DNA of 64,000 nt from Chrysoperla carnea (GCF_905475395.1 NC_058337.1:93118368-93182367); one strand, 5' to 3'. Positions 49,315 through 60,642 are shown, numbered from the stretch's first letter. Numbers and translations: made by a program. Notes: generated by a model not told the origin, from the sequence alone.

Positions 49315-50182
49315 TTAATAAGCCCCATAAGCACCATAAGCGCCATAACCATGGCCTATTCCGGCACCTAAACCATAGCCATGGGCCAATGGGACTGGTG
49401 CATGGTGAACTGTTGGTCCAACTTTCTTTACTACTGCATTGAAACCATTGTGATCATCAGCTGTGTAGTCTACAACACGTACTGAGCCGTCTGGTTCAAC
49501 CAAAGAGTATTGTCCTTTGACTACATCACCATCACGTACTTCTGATTGAGATTTTACATCACCAGTATGGGCGTCTTTAACTCCATAGTTGTAGGAGTAT
49601 TTTGGATATGCCTGAATTGAATACAAACTATTAATATAAATTGTGCGAGATGTTTATTAAAGATTAAAAGGATAGTTAGCTTCAAAGAATTATCATAGTT
49701 AGAAAATTTTTCGTCTTTGAAATTCGATAGAATTTAAAAAATCCATAATATTAAGTGCAGTTATCCAACAAAATTTTATAAGTGTATTAATTTTGAAATA
49801 TTATGGTATTCAGTTGATTAAGACATGCCATTATATCAGTCAACTTAATCAAATAAGCATGTTTCATTTATAAGTTAACAAGAGTTAACAATGCCAATAA
49901 TTGGGCTACTTACATAATAATCTAAACCATGACCAGCCGCTCCTGCATATCCCAAACCAGCATAACCAGCGCCAGCATGGCCCAATCCCGCTGCACCATA
50001 TCCTAAACCAGCCGCTCCATAACCTAATCCATATCCAGGTGCGATACCAGCTGATGCCATTGCACTAAGTGCTAAGGTGCAAAGAGCTGCCTATAAATCT
50101 CATAAAACAAAAATCAAATCACTGTTTTTAAATCCAGGCGTTTAATTATTGTTAGTTTATGTCTTACAATAAAGAATGCCAT
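49315..50182 (-). CDS. RR-2 cuticular protein, cluster copy 3 (162 aa), mosaic gene
   Basis: Exons are 50182-50168 (MAFFI), 50090-49914 and 49611-49315, phase-0 introns of 77 and 302 bases. The product has a signal peptide, only two GAAGLGY units (so seven residues shorter than copies 1 and 2), an unusual GLGHAGAGY variant, the RR-2 domain and the tail [15 protein letters not shown]. It is predicted to be secreted and bind chitin. The 300-base second intron is almost identical to that of copy 1, whereas the last half of exon three, the 3' untranslated region and the upstream promoter resemble copy 2. Such a patchwork fits gene conversion from copy 1 into a copy-2-like gene; deletion and uneven divergence are alternatives. 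Confidence 0.95.
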
Positions 50183-50227
50183 TGTTGTGTTGTAGGGTTG
50201 TTTTGTTTGTTTGAACTTATTCAATTA

Positions 50228-50290
50228 AACTGATGATTGTAAATAATAATTCAATGATATTTATATTAAAAGTTGGAAAGTTGAGGGAGA
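50228..50290 (-). promoter_or_regulatory. Core promoter of cluster copy 3
   Basis: On the minus strand TATAAATA (50265-50258) precedes TCAGTT (50233-50228). The conserved box TCTCCCTCAA lies at 50290-50281. Confidence 0.85.
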
Positions 50291-50397
50291 GATATAACCT
50301 GTTGAAAAGGAAAAAATTGCATTTTTTTGTCATGCATATTTATAAAAAATATATATTAATAATAATTTGTCCTGAATTTACATTTGCTCAGTTTCTT

Positions 50398-50680
50398 TAA
50401 CCTCCCAGTATAGGAAGTTATTGTAATGGGTCCGATTGTTCAACATATCCTTAAGTTGCATGCCCAGTATAAGGCACTAACACCAAAAACTGATATCGAA
50501 TTGTTTGAGGAATCGATCGAAGCGTGTTAACAGCAAAATGATTCGAAAAGAATTTCATAACTTTCGGTCGAGTTATTTCGAGTCGGTCTAGTTTTTATTT
50601 TATTTTAAAACAATTTTTTATAACTATTTATTATGCTGGAAAGTTCGTGTAGGTTAAGGATCACACAAGACCCTACCCAT
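50398..50680. repeat. Family B repeat, copy 2
   Basis: It opens TTAACCTCCCAGTATAGGAA and GTTATTGTAATGGGTCCGAT, as the 54.66 kb copy does, and its later part matches the 41.3 kb fragment. It lies upstream of cluster copy 3 as the 41.3 kb fragment lies upstream of copy 1. Confidence 0.7.
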
Positions 50681-53600
50681 GACTTGCTTTTAAGTTAATA
50701 TGTAGTTTATATTGTAATTTTGGTAATTATAACTTGTAGTTGTCGCTGAAGCTGTCTCAATAAAGAGGCGAAATGTACAAATAGATCGGATGCAATGTTC
50801 TGTACTTCAATTTGTTTATACACAATATACTAATGTTCGTCAGGTTGTTTTGTCTGGGTCGTCTAGTAATTGTGACATTATATTTGGAGGAGTGTTACTA
50901 AAAAGTAACACAGCCTGAGGAGAATAAAGAAGAATTCAAAAAGATTTCGTAATGTGTTTCGTATCTTGTATTTCAAATTGTCACAATATAACTAAATCTA
51001 AGAACCGCCTTAAAACCTACACGGAAGATAAGGAGAGTAGAAAAAACGTCACTTATTAGTGAAAAGTATATGGAAAACTAGATTATACAATATGGAAAAG
51101 TCGATCTTTGTTTTTGGAAAAGTCGAACCGTTATTATTATTAGTAGCAATTGTTAAATGGACATCAGTTTCATAACAACTGTAAATTTGGGTATCGTTGC
51201 GGCGTTGCACAAGTACATAAATTTGTAAAATAATTGAGCTTGCAACAACCAAAAGCATATCAATATTAAAATACTTTTCAAAATATTTCTGTGGTTTGAT
51301 AAGTGGAAGTATGTGTGTTATTAAATAAGTAACATATTATTTACAAATTAATTTCTCTAATAATAAATCATTTTTATTAATTACAAATATTGTATTTCCA
51401 CTACAGTTTATGTTAGTTCAATCCCGTGGATTGCCAAAATACCTAAAAATTGCCAAAATATTAAAGCAACTGTTAAGCAATTTAAGGTTTCTCGGTCATT
51501 TGTTTTTAAAAAATATACTTAAATTATCATATTTAACGTCTGTCTGCAGGTCTTAAGCAGCGGGAATGCAAATTATGGCTTATACAATTAGAACCACACA
51601 AATCAAATAGAGAAGTGATAGGGAAGATGTAGGTTTTCAACGAATTTTTATAAGTTTTCACATTGCAATAGATATATGCTCGAAATTTCTAAAACAAACC
51701 CTTGTGTCCACGTTATGATTTTGTTTTTGTTTTTTTTTTTTTTCATAAAAAAACTTAACGTTTTCAATAGTAAACATGCTTACCTAAAAATTTCATGAAA
51801 ACATCCTTATTTTGCATATCTCTATTGGCCTAAAAATTTATATGATCATATAAAATCTCATAAACTTTCACGTTGACCGTTTGAAACTGTTAACACGAAG
51901 TTTTTATTTTGACAAACTTTTAATTATTTTGATCTACATTTTTTTCTTGTACATTAAGGTTATTCCGCGCGAGGAAAAAAATTTTAGTGGTTGTTATTTG
52001 CAATAAAAAAATTGGTTATAGGAAATTCAGAAATACGATTATATAAAGGGTATTTGGTAACTCGATTGCCTTCTGGAAGGAGATTATACTCGAGCTTCTA
52101 CTCGTGCCTTATAATGCATGACTCTCCAGGTAGAGCTCTCTTAGTGTATTTCACATTTTGTAGATCAAAACAGCTAGCACTACAAAAACTATAACATTAA
52201 AGCGTAACCAAGGTGGTTTTTTCAGTTTCTCAATAATTGAGGGGCTGATAAATGTAATTATCAGAAGAAAAGTTGGTAAAACACATATATGGTATCACTA
52301 TGGTCTAAGTGCCTCTCGTGGAATCTCAATATAATCTAACCAAACCTGGGGCATATAACTGGATCTGGATCACGCTTCAAATAACCACTTGATGAGAACT
52401 GTAGAGCTACAAGTCACAAAAATTTTTTAACAAGTTGACTCCTTCAAAAAAGGTTACTCAAAAAAAATGATTATACAGTTGGCTGGCGCATAGTGTATAA
52501 AAGATATGCTACTCTTTTGCTCTTTGGTACTACCTCTTGCAGACCTATAGCGAAATGATGAAAGTGACAGGTTTAAATGGGACAAGAAAAATTGTGCTAA
52601 TCTATATTGAGTTTTCGGATAAATATTTCAAACAAAACATAATTGGTTTATTTCAAGAAACAACTTTTTATTTTGAAGTATACCTCTGTGTCAATTATCA
52701 GTTTTAAGACTAAAGTAACTTTTAAATGACACGAAAGGACAAGGTCAAATTTATAATTTGCATGATAACAAACAATAGGTGATAGAAGTACATTAAAATG
52801 AGCGCCTTGCTTTTCATTTATTCAAGAGAATAATTGCAGTATTCTTAAGTTATTCAAATTACATTTCAATCATTTAATTTAGTTATTATATTATGCAATA
52901 CCATATTATCCATTTGTACACGAACAATTTTAACTTTTATTTTTATTTTTCATAAATAGTTAAAAAAAAATTGGTCCCCAAATTCATTTAAACTACACTT
53001 CTCGAAAATTACTAATCGTAGAATACAAAAAAGATACGTGCTTCCAAAGCTGTGATAGAGCTTTCACTTACTAGAGCTTCCACCCTCAAAAAATTCAAAA
53101 CGGAAACTTGGACACCCGAAAGATAAGAAAACAATAAAAACTTTTATAAAATACAAATTATGTTTAAGCAAGACAAAATAACCATATTTCAGGTGCATTT
53201 TGATACCAAACCCGGTTTTCAAGCGTAGTTTTCGATATATATATATACACTTTTCTAGAATATATTCCCAATATTCTCCGAATCATGCTTAAATCTTCAT
53301 CTATCCTTAAGGGTATGCTTTGGTACCTTTTTTTATTCTCCAAAAATTGTTTTCGAGATATCGAAAGTTATCTAAAATTAGCTTAAAAGGTAAAAACTTA
53401 AGCTAACTAACTACACGTTTCTTGGAAACTACGTCAGCAAAAAACTTTGGGAGCTAAAATATGAAATAATTAGCAAAAAATTTACCAATTAATCTCAACA
53501 CAAAAAAAAATTCTTATAAACAAAAATACATAGTCGGGATAAAAGATTGTGCTTCATTTACAGTGTTTTTATTATAGATGAGGACTATCTTTCAAATTTT

Positions 53601-54665
53601 ACAAGCTTTGAAAAATTGAGACCAAGTTAAAATTGAAGTAATAAAATGTTCCCGGCTTCTAACTATCTAATTTTTTACATTCAATTTCCCTGTGTACTTC
53701 ATAGTACATAGTATTGCTTATATATTTTGTGTTAACCTGTTAGGAAAAATTTCATACTCAAAACTAGTATACTTTAATGTTATAAGCCAGATCTTTCAAA
53801 TTCGTGCCCTGGATTCTTTCATAAGTACGTTGTTAGCAATAATCAGACAGTATTTGATATTTTTATTATGAAACCCAATTTTTACACTTGTTTCAAATTT
53901 TTTAGTAACTTATTTACATAATTTAAGTCAAAGTCCTTATTACATACTTTTAATAGCTTATTCCATCTCAACACATTATACCACTTAACATTTGAGGACG
54001 ACATTAGACACTTCAATGGATTAACGCACATTACGTATTTTCATTGGAAAATAGAAAAGGGGACAAAATTTCACAGAAGCCGTGCACTTAAGATATTTGG
54101 TCTATGACGTTACCAACTTCGTCCCCTCTGTTTTATGCAAGTGAAATTATATGCTACTTCTTCGTTTCAAAAAGTGAATTTTTATCAAAATTTGACAAAT
54201 CTGGCAACTGGTTTATTTGTCAATTTGTCAAATATATTAAGAAATAATTCTCCCTGTACATATTGTTCATATAATTAAATTGTTTAAATATTATCCATGT
54301 TATTGAAATATTATAAACCAATAATTTTAATATGTAACTATTACGAATACAATACCCAATAATAATATTTATAATACAATTCAGGAACTATTATTAAATA
54401 TTTACATGTTTATAAAATAATTACGACACGATTTACAGATTAAAAATTTGTAAAAATTATCTGGATAAATTATAGCAGTATATATTCTACCTCCTATACG
54501 AGTTTATTGAAAATTATATACTCAATCAATTACTGATTGCATTATTAATAATAAATTATTTAAAGTAATAGTAATCTATCAATAATTACCGACGATTTTG
54601 AAATGTGTTATTGTTTAAAATCAACTAACTAAAATATAAACCGCCATAGTTGCCCAAAATCTTAT
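50681..54665. other. Gene-free interval between cluster copies 3 and 4
   Basis: No exon is supported on either strand. Open frames at 51049-51258 and 51991-52194 lack motifs and splice context. The DNA is AT-rich with poly-T near 51725-51745. Confidence 0.5.
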
Positions 54666-55130
54666 TAACTTCCCAGTGAGATAGTTATTGTAATGGGTCC
54701 GATTTTGCAAATTGAAAATTTAGTCATATCGCTACGTTTCAAGGACTTGAGAGTCGAATAGTATGGTTTTTAAAAGGATGTCCGTGTGTGCACATGTATG
54801 TATGTTCCGATTCAATTTCAGTCTCGCATATCTCGAGAACAAATGATGATATTGACATGGGACCAGTTTCATTTAACGTATAATTATGTAACTTAGAGCT
54901 GATTAGGTTTTGAGCAAAATCGGTCTTGCCGTTTTTTGTACCGAATGAAAAATTGTTTAATTGTCACTAATATCACTTATCATTTATATAGTTTTAACGT
55001 CCTGGGGGGGTGCAGGAGCGAATAAAATGAAAAAAAAATTATAAATATTAAACCATATGATATTTTTTTATCCTTTTCACTGGGAAGTTAGTCGTGTGGA
55101 CCTTTCGGGCCGCACTTGGACCGCTTTTTT
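54666..55130. repeat. Family B repeat, copy 3 (longest)
   Basis: It has TAACTTCCCAGTGA at 54666-54679 and its exact reverse complement at 55077-55090. Homology to other copies continues past the right inverted repeat (GTCGTGTGGACCTTTCGGGC), so these 14-bp repeats are not the true ends, and no flanking duplication was found. Confidence 0.7.
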
Positions 55131-55478
55131 AATTTTCAAATGCCTCCTATCTTATTTAATTTTCAGATTTTTACCAATGATCTTTTATTTAAGATCTTCA
55201 TTGTTTTAATTAGCCTTGATAAAAAACGTCTCCTAAAAAGGACAATTTGATGATGTTACACACTTAGCCTTATGGCTTGCCTATTTAATATTGGCCTTAA
55301 GCATTCTACAATTTTAAGAAGAGTTCACTGCTACAGCTAAAAGAGCCTATGACATTTAACACGTTAAGTAAGAAGAAATAATGAACATATTCATCAAATT
55401 TCCAATTTTCGTATTCCAATATAGAAATTTAGACATGCATATTCTAAGTATTATTTAATTGAATATGTGTAGCAATGT

Positions 55479-55568
55479 AAGGTCATTTTTTATGAAATAT
55501 AAAAGTTCTCCCTCAATAAATGGATATTTTTAGTATAAATATGGTTGAATTAATAATAATAATCAGTT
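55479..55568 (+). promoter_or_regulatory. Promoter of cluster copy 4 with a nuclear-receptor half-site
   Basis: TATAAATA at 55534-55541 is 31 bases before the A of TCAGTT (55563-55568). TTCTCCCTCAAT is at 55506-55517. AAGGTCA at 55479-55485 is a consensus nuclear-receptor half-site; FTZ-F1 and HR3, which time cuticle gene expression during moulting, bind such sites. The same arrangement recurs in copy 5. Binding itself is inference. Confidence 0.75.
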
Positions 55569-55622
55569 CAATTAAATATTAGTTATTTGACTACAATACA
55601 AGAATCAACCCTAAACATAACA

Positions 55623-56281
55623 ATGGCATTCTTTATTGTAAGACAACAAGTGAAAATAGTTTTTAAATCTGTGTTTGTTTAATAAATATTTTGTGTTTTG
55701 TAGGCTGCTCTCTGTACCTTAGCACTAAGTGCAATCGCTTCAGCTGGTATTGCACCTGGATATGGATTAGGTTATGGAGCTGCTGGATTGGGATATGGTG
55801 CAGCAGGTTTGGGCTATGCTGGTGCTGGATATGCTGGTTTAGGATACGCAGGAGCTGCTGGTCATGGTTTAGATTATTACGTGAGTAGTTAGATTAAAAA
55901 TTGAAGTTATTGGGGATCAAATCGAAGTTTTATATCAATTAACTATTTACTCTTTCATAGGCATATCCAAAATATTCTTACAATTATGGAGTTAAAGACG
56001 CCCATACTGGTGATGTAAAATCTCAATCAGAAGTACGTGATGGTGATGTAGTCAAAGGACAATACTCTTTGGTTGAACCAGACGGTTCAGTACGTGTTGT
56101 AGACTACACAGCTGATGACCACAATGGTTTCAACGCAGTAGTAAAGAAAGTTGGACCAACAGTACACCATGCACCAGCCCCATTGGCTCATGGTTATGGC
56201 TTAGTTGCTGGTTTAGGCCATGGATATGGAGCTTATGGCCATGGTTTACGTCATGGATATGGAGCTTATGGTGCTTACTAG
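55623..56281 (+). CDS. RR-2 cuticular protein, cluster copy 4 (170 aa)
   Basis: Exons are 55623-55637 (MAFFI), 55704-55880 and 55961-56281 (stop TAG), with phase-0 introns of 66 and 80 bases. The signal peptide reads IASAG at its end, shared only with copy 5. Two GAAGLGY units are followed by [14 protein letters not shown] and GHGLDYY. The RR-2 domain is the cluster consensus. The tail is longer than in its paralogues because of an extra segment, [14 protein letters not shown], and reads GLVAGLGHG. It should be a secreted chitin-binding cuticle component. With copy 5 it forms a direct tandem pair sharing intron one almost base for base. Confidence 0.95.
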
Positions 56282-56532
56282 GTCAACAAACTTATTAGTA
56301 ACGATGGATCTCAATATTTCAACGGAAATGCAGTCATGTAGTTGTTTAAATTATCACAAATTTACGATTACATTGGCGGTTTTAATCGGAATATGGCTAT
56401 GATTTTGTTATTTATTTTCTATAAAAAATTTTATTTTGTATTCCCTTTAAAAAATTTAAGTTGTTGCTTTCTTTTAAAAATGCTGTAGTTTTAGAAGAAG
56501 TTTTACAATGGTTTATCCAATTTTTATGTGTA

Positions 56533-56538
56533 AATAAA
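56533..56538 (+). terminator. Polyadenylation signal AATAAA of cluster copy 4
   Basis: It lies about 250 bases downstream of the stop, within GTAAATAAATATTTATG. Confidence 0.6.
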
Positions 56539-56770
56539 TATTTATGAGTGTGAATTTATTTAATTCTTTTTATCCTTATTTTCTATTCTCAATAGAACTA
56601 TAAATAGATCTAGTGACTAGGTTTACTTAAACGGTAATTTACCCACTGTTGGTCATCTTAATAAATGGTCATCTAAGTATATAATGATTATGTTAGATAA
56701 ATGTAAATTTTAAATCTAACACATTTTGTCTGTATAGCTGTTCACAATGGCTGTTAAATAAATCAAAATT

Positions 56771-57213
56771 TTAAATCTAGTACGTTTTGTCTTTTTAGTC
56801 TATTCACACTATTACAATTGTCCAAGAGTTTGATCACTTCAGAGTTTGATGAATATCGTTATTACACACATTGGTACCATGGAGATTCACTAATTGTTTC
56901 CAACACTTTTGATTGAAATATTTACAGAAATTTTATATTACCATTGCTAGCAGTTCCTCATAGCTGAATGCCATAGGTCCACACAGGTTAAAGTATTGTT
57001 TTATACACTAATACTTTATTGTTGAATGATAACTTAGAATTTGGACCCAAAAGCCAGTATAAATTGGAAAATTTCAAGTTTCACTGTTTTCTTTCCAACC
57101 AAATGTGTTAGTAAGTAAGTAAGTCCTCTATGAAGGTGTATACCCAGATATTTGACTTCATTTGACTGTGGAAAACTGACCCCGTTCATTATAACAGCTG
57201 GACACGTTTGAGT
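56771..57213 (-). pseudogene. Jockey-like LINE reverse transcriptase C-terminal remnant
   Basis: The minus strand encodes, in one main frame with several stops, PAVIMNGVSFPQ, NEVKYLGIHLHRGLT, then after a frame change LYWLLGPNSKLSFNNK, YKTIL-stop-PVWTYGIQL, GTASN, IFQSKVLETI, SPWY and finally RLKRQNVLDL. These are the ordered landmarks of the region after the catalytic YADD motif in jockey-clade non-LTR retrotransposons (V-x-YLG, K-x-IL-P-W-x-YG, QL-WG-A, W-Y). Stops and the shift show it is dead. It lies between the tandem cuticle genes. Confidence 0.82.
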
Positions 57214-59137
57214 GTAAATATATATTTTTTCTTTTTCTAAATAAAATGCTTTTTTTATTACAAAATAATTTTTCTTGTAAAGTCACAAAATGTTTTGAAA
57301 TAAAAAAACTCGTGAATAAGAGAGGTCAATCACTAAAGTCATATTTCCCCTTCATTTAATTTTACCTTTGTAAATGAAAATTTTCAAACAAATCAGCTTA
57401 ATAACAAGATTTTGTAGAATAAAAAGAAGGTTTAGGGGCAGAGAAGTTGCTATAACTAAAAGGCATATCCTTCTCATTAGCTCTTAATTTACAAACCAAT
57501 TCTCAAACCTCTAGCTCATTTTGAAGATGCTATACAAATGTGTACAGGCATAAAAATGTCGAAAAAATGGCTTTTCTCCTGAAAATTTCTCTAGTCTGAA
57601 CTATTGAAATGAAACTCCGAACAATATCGATTTGCTTAGTAAGCCACACTAAGTATCAGCTCGTTTGAAGTTTTATTTTTAAAAATATGTTACACTTGCT
57701 CGTAGAGTTCTACTTTAACCTTCAATAATAAATTCCATTCAATTGCTTAAAATAGTTTTTAAAATTTCGCTTCATCCGACAATTCTTTTAACATATTGTA
57801 TGCCTCACCTTTCACAAGTTCAATAACCCAGTAGCTATAACCTCATTTCAAAATATTTGAGTATTAAGTTCGTGTTATGATATAAGAAGCTTCCGTGATT
57901 GTAGAACTTCCTTAGAGTGTAACGGATATTTCTAATGAAAGTTGCGGATCGACTTGAGCTCTAGGATGTTTTTTAAGTAGCTTTATTAATAAACACTCAA
58001 ATTTTTCCAAAAATTTCTCTTTCTCGACATCTAAGAGGAAGTCAATTTTTTAACACATTAAGAAGCAACCTGTCAAAAACTGTTAAAACTCTCAATTCAT
58101 TATTGCAAAAGTAAGTATGCAATTATAAAAACAGACATGATCGGGTTTTTTTATTAAATGTGTTTTGTCTAAACTTGAAATCCTCCGCTTTTCCTGAAGT
58201 ACTCTATTTTTTCTTTTATTAGGTTGATCTATTATTGCTTGATGTTGGCTAATGAAACAATGATGCCTTTTTATAAGTCTTGAAATTTGTGGAAGATAAT
58301 GTATGGAATTTTGTGTATTTTATATCAAATTTAAATTCAATAATATTAATGATTTTTCAGGATGAGGCATTATTTTAAGGACGTACCTATATTTATTTGC
58401 CACTGAAAGAGTTTTTTTTTTTTTTTTTTGATACATTAGCATAGTTTGCCAAAGCTTTGAACATTCAATAAAAACCAATCTATAAATATCGTTAAAAAGT
58501 GGTTCCAAATATTTCTAAACTTATTTTGCAACCCCTTAAAACTTGCTTTGTTTTTACAACGATTTAATATTTTATAAAGGTGGTCAACTAAGCGGCGTTC
58601 GATAAAACAAATCAGTTTTAACCTTTTAATGAATATATTATTATTAACATTTATGTATAATTGTGTGTAACAGGGATAAGAAATCCCGACACAGCCTCAT
58701 ACTCATGTAACAAATAAATCCTAAAGGAAAAGAAAAAAAAGTCCCCTATTTTTTTATATTTCTATTTTTAAATAATTCAAACAGTAATTATTTTTACAAT
58801 TTTACAATTTATGAAATTTAGGAAATTTTATTTTATTTTATTTATTTATTTACATTTTTTGTTTCTTTTGTTAATTACTAGCCATAATACAAAATGATAA
58901 TGTTACAGTTGTCAAATATTAGATTTTGAGTTAATAAATGGAGTAAAATTATTTTAGATGTTGAATAACTAATAGTTGGCAAAGGGTATCGCACGTGTTG
59001 CAATGATCTTTCATCTTAGGTGTAGGAAAGGAATTGAAACACTGAAAATACATTCGGTGTAGCTAAATAACGAATCTATGAAAATCTTCAAATTGTATAC
59101 GAACGTGTTAATACCTACCCGTATCATTGAAAAATTC
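57214..59137. other. Gene-free interval between cluster copies 4 and 5
   Basis: Nothing coding was seen beyond the LINE remnant. There is a T-run at about 58411-58430 and AT-rich simple sequence. Confidence 0.5.
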
Positions 59138-59620
59138 ACAAGTGATAACAAACAAATGACTGAGTTAGTTGTTGAAATACCATGTATAGATAGTGTTGAT
59201 TACTCTGTCACATTACACATACATACATGTCACACACATTCATATAACTGATATTCCCATATAATACATACTATACAATTTCCGAATAATTTGCGATCTC
59301 ACGGGTAAACATTGATGTTTACGAAAAAATGTTTCAAACATAAGTTGTTTATTTTTTTATGAGAAAAATTTTTTACATTTAATCTTTTGTTCTATCTCCA
59401 ACGGTTTACAAAATGGGTCCGTAGGTCAAGACCCAATTGACCTATGTTGCTCATTTACGAAATTGACCTCATTTTTTACGTCCTAAGCAGGATATAAAAA
59501 TTTCAGCTTGATATCTTTTTTCGTTTTTGAGTTAACGAAAATGAACTAATTAGTTGAATTTATGAACACCTATAGCAAAATTTTGTTCATAGTATCAATA
59601 TTTTCAAGCGTTACAAACTA
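59138..59620 (-). repeat. Family A repeat, copy 8 (inverted, 5'-truncated)
   Basis: It runs from CACAAGTGATAACAAACAAA to AAGCGTTACAAACT; the TTTTTATACCATG end is missing and the CCGTCCG tract has been deleted. Confidence 0.8.
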
Positions 59621-59857
59621 CCGGCTTTACAGATATCTCTTTTACAAATTTTTAAGAGAGCTGAATACATTTATTCGATGTTAAAAACTCATTAATGCAA
59701 TGTTAATGTTTCGAATCAACAATTCTCAATTGATTACCACCGAAATATTCCTTAATATCCATGTCTTATGTTATTAATTAAATATTTACATTCATAAACT
59801 TATTATCAAAAATTATTTAATTAAATATGTTTTATGAATATTTATGGCAAAGTATGT

Positions 59858-59950
59858 AAGGTCATTTTTTTAAATAAAATATAAAAGTTCTCCCTCAATT
59901 AATGAATATTTTTAGTATAAATATGGTTGAATTAATAATAATAATCAGTT
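59858..59950 (+). promoter_or_regulatory. Promoter of cluster copy 5
   Basis: AAGGTCA at 59858-59864, TTCTCCCTCAAT at 59888-59899, TATAAATA at 59916-59923 and TCAGTT at 59945-59950 repeat the arrangement of copy 4 with nearly the same spacing. Confidence 0.75.
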
Positions 59951-60004
59951 CAATTAAATATTAGTTATTTGACTACAATACAAGAATCAACCCTAAACAT
60001 AACA

Positions 60005-60642
60005 ATGGCATTCTTTATTGTAAGATATCAAGTGAAAATAGTTTTTAAATCTGTGTTTGTTTAATAAATATTTTGTGTTTTGTAGGCTGCTCTCTGCACC
60101 TTAGCACTTAGTGCAATCGCTTCAGCTGGAATTGCACCTGGTTATGGATTAGGTTATGGAGCTGCTGGATTAGGATATGGGGCTGCTGGTTTAGGATACG
60201 GTGCAGCAGGTTTGGGCTATGCAGGCGCTGGATTAGGATATGCCGGAGCTGCTGGTCATGGTTTAGATTATTACGTGAGTATTAAGATTAAAAAGTAAAG
60301 TTATTGGGGGTCAAACCGAAATTTTATATCAATTAAATTTTTAATGTTTAGGCATATCCAAAATATTCTTACAATTATGGGGTTAAAGACGCCCATACTG
60401 GTGATGTAAAATCTCAATCAGAAGTACGTGATGGTGATGTAGTCAAAGGACAATACTCCTTGGTTGAACCAGACGGTTCAGTACGCGTAGTAGATTACAC
60501 AGCTGATGATCACCATGGTTTCAACGCAGTAGTAAAGAAAGTTGGACCAACAGTACACCATGCACCAGCCCCATTGGCTCATGGTTTAGGTGTCGGTTTA
60601 GGCCATGGATATGGAGCTTATGGTGCCTATGGTGCCTACTAA
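60005..60642 (+). CDS. RR-2 cuticular protein, cluster copy 5 (164 aa)
   Basis: Exons are 60005-60019 (MAFFI), 60086-60274 and 60352-60642, introns phase 0 (66 and 77 bases). After the signal peptide come three GAAGLGY heptads and [11 protein letters not shown], lacking the GYAGLGY unit of copies 2-4. The RR-2 domain reads [10 protein letters not shown] where the other cluster genes have [10 protein letters not shown]. The tail is the shortest ([20 protein letters not shown]). It is a predicted secreted chitin-binding protein. Promoter, leader and intron one are near-identical to copy 4, so the pair duplicated recently. AATAAA at 60831-60836 ends the probable 3' untranslated region. Confidence 0.95.

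Larger units (their letters stand above)
45975..50345. repeat. Large palindrome: inverted duplication holding cluster copies 2 and 3
   Basis: The left arm, about 45975-47280, carries copy 2 on the plus strand; the right arm, about 48770-50345, carries copy 3 on the minus strand. Outside the genes, matching phrases include ATATGCATGACAAAAAAA upstream, the 3' untranslated regions, CTTTCGATTTA after the polyadenylation signals, and innermost TTTCTTTCATTCTG with CGATAAAC. The central spacer is about 1.5 kb and unrelated. Arms are diverged by substitutions and small indels, so this is not an assembly mirror. Confidence 0.9.

Noticed and set aside
55691-55888. Cys/Trp-rich frame over exon two of copy 4
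   Set aside because: It is a shifted reading of the glycine-rich repeat; the true frame is fixed by splicing and by the paralogues.
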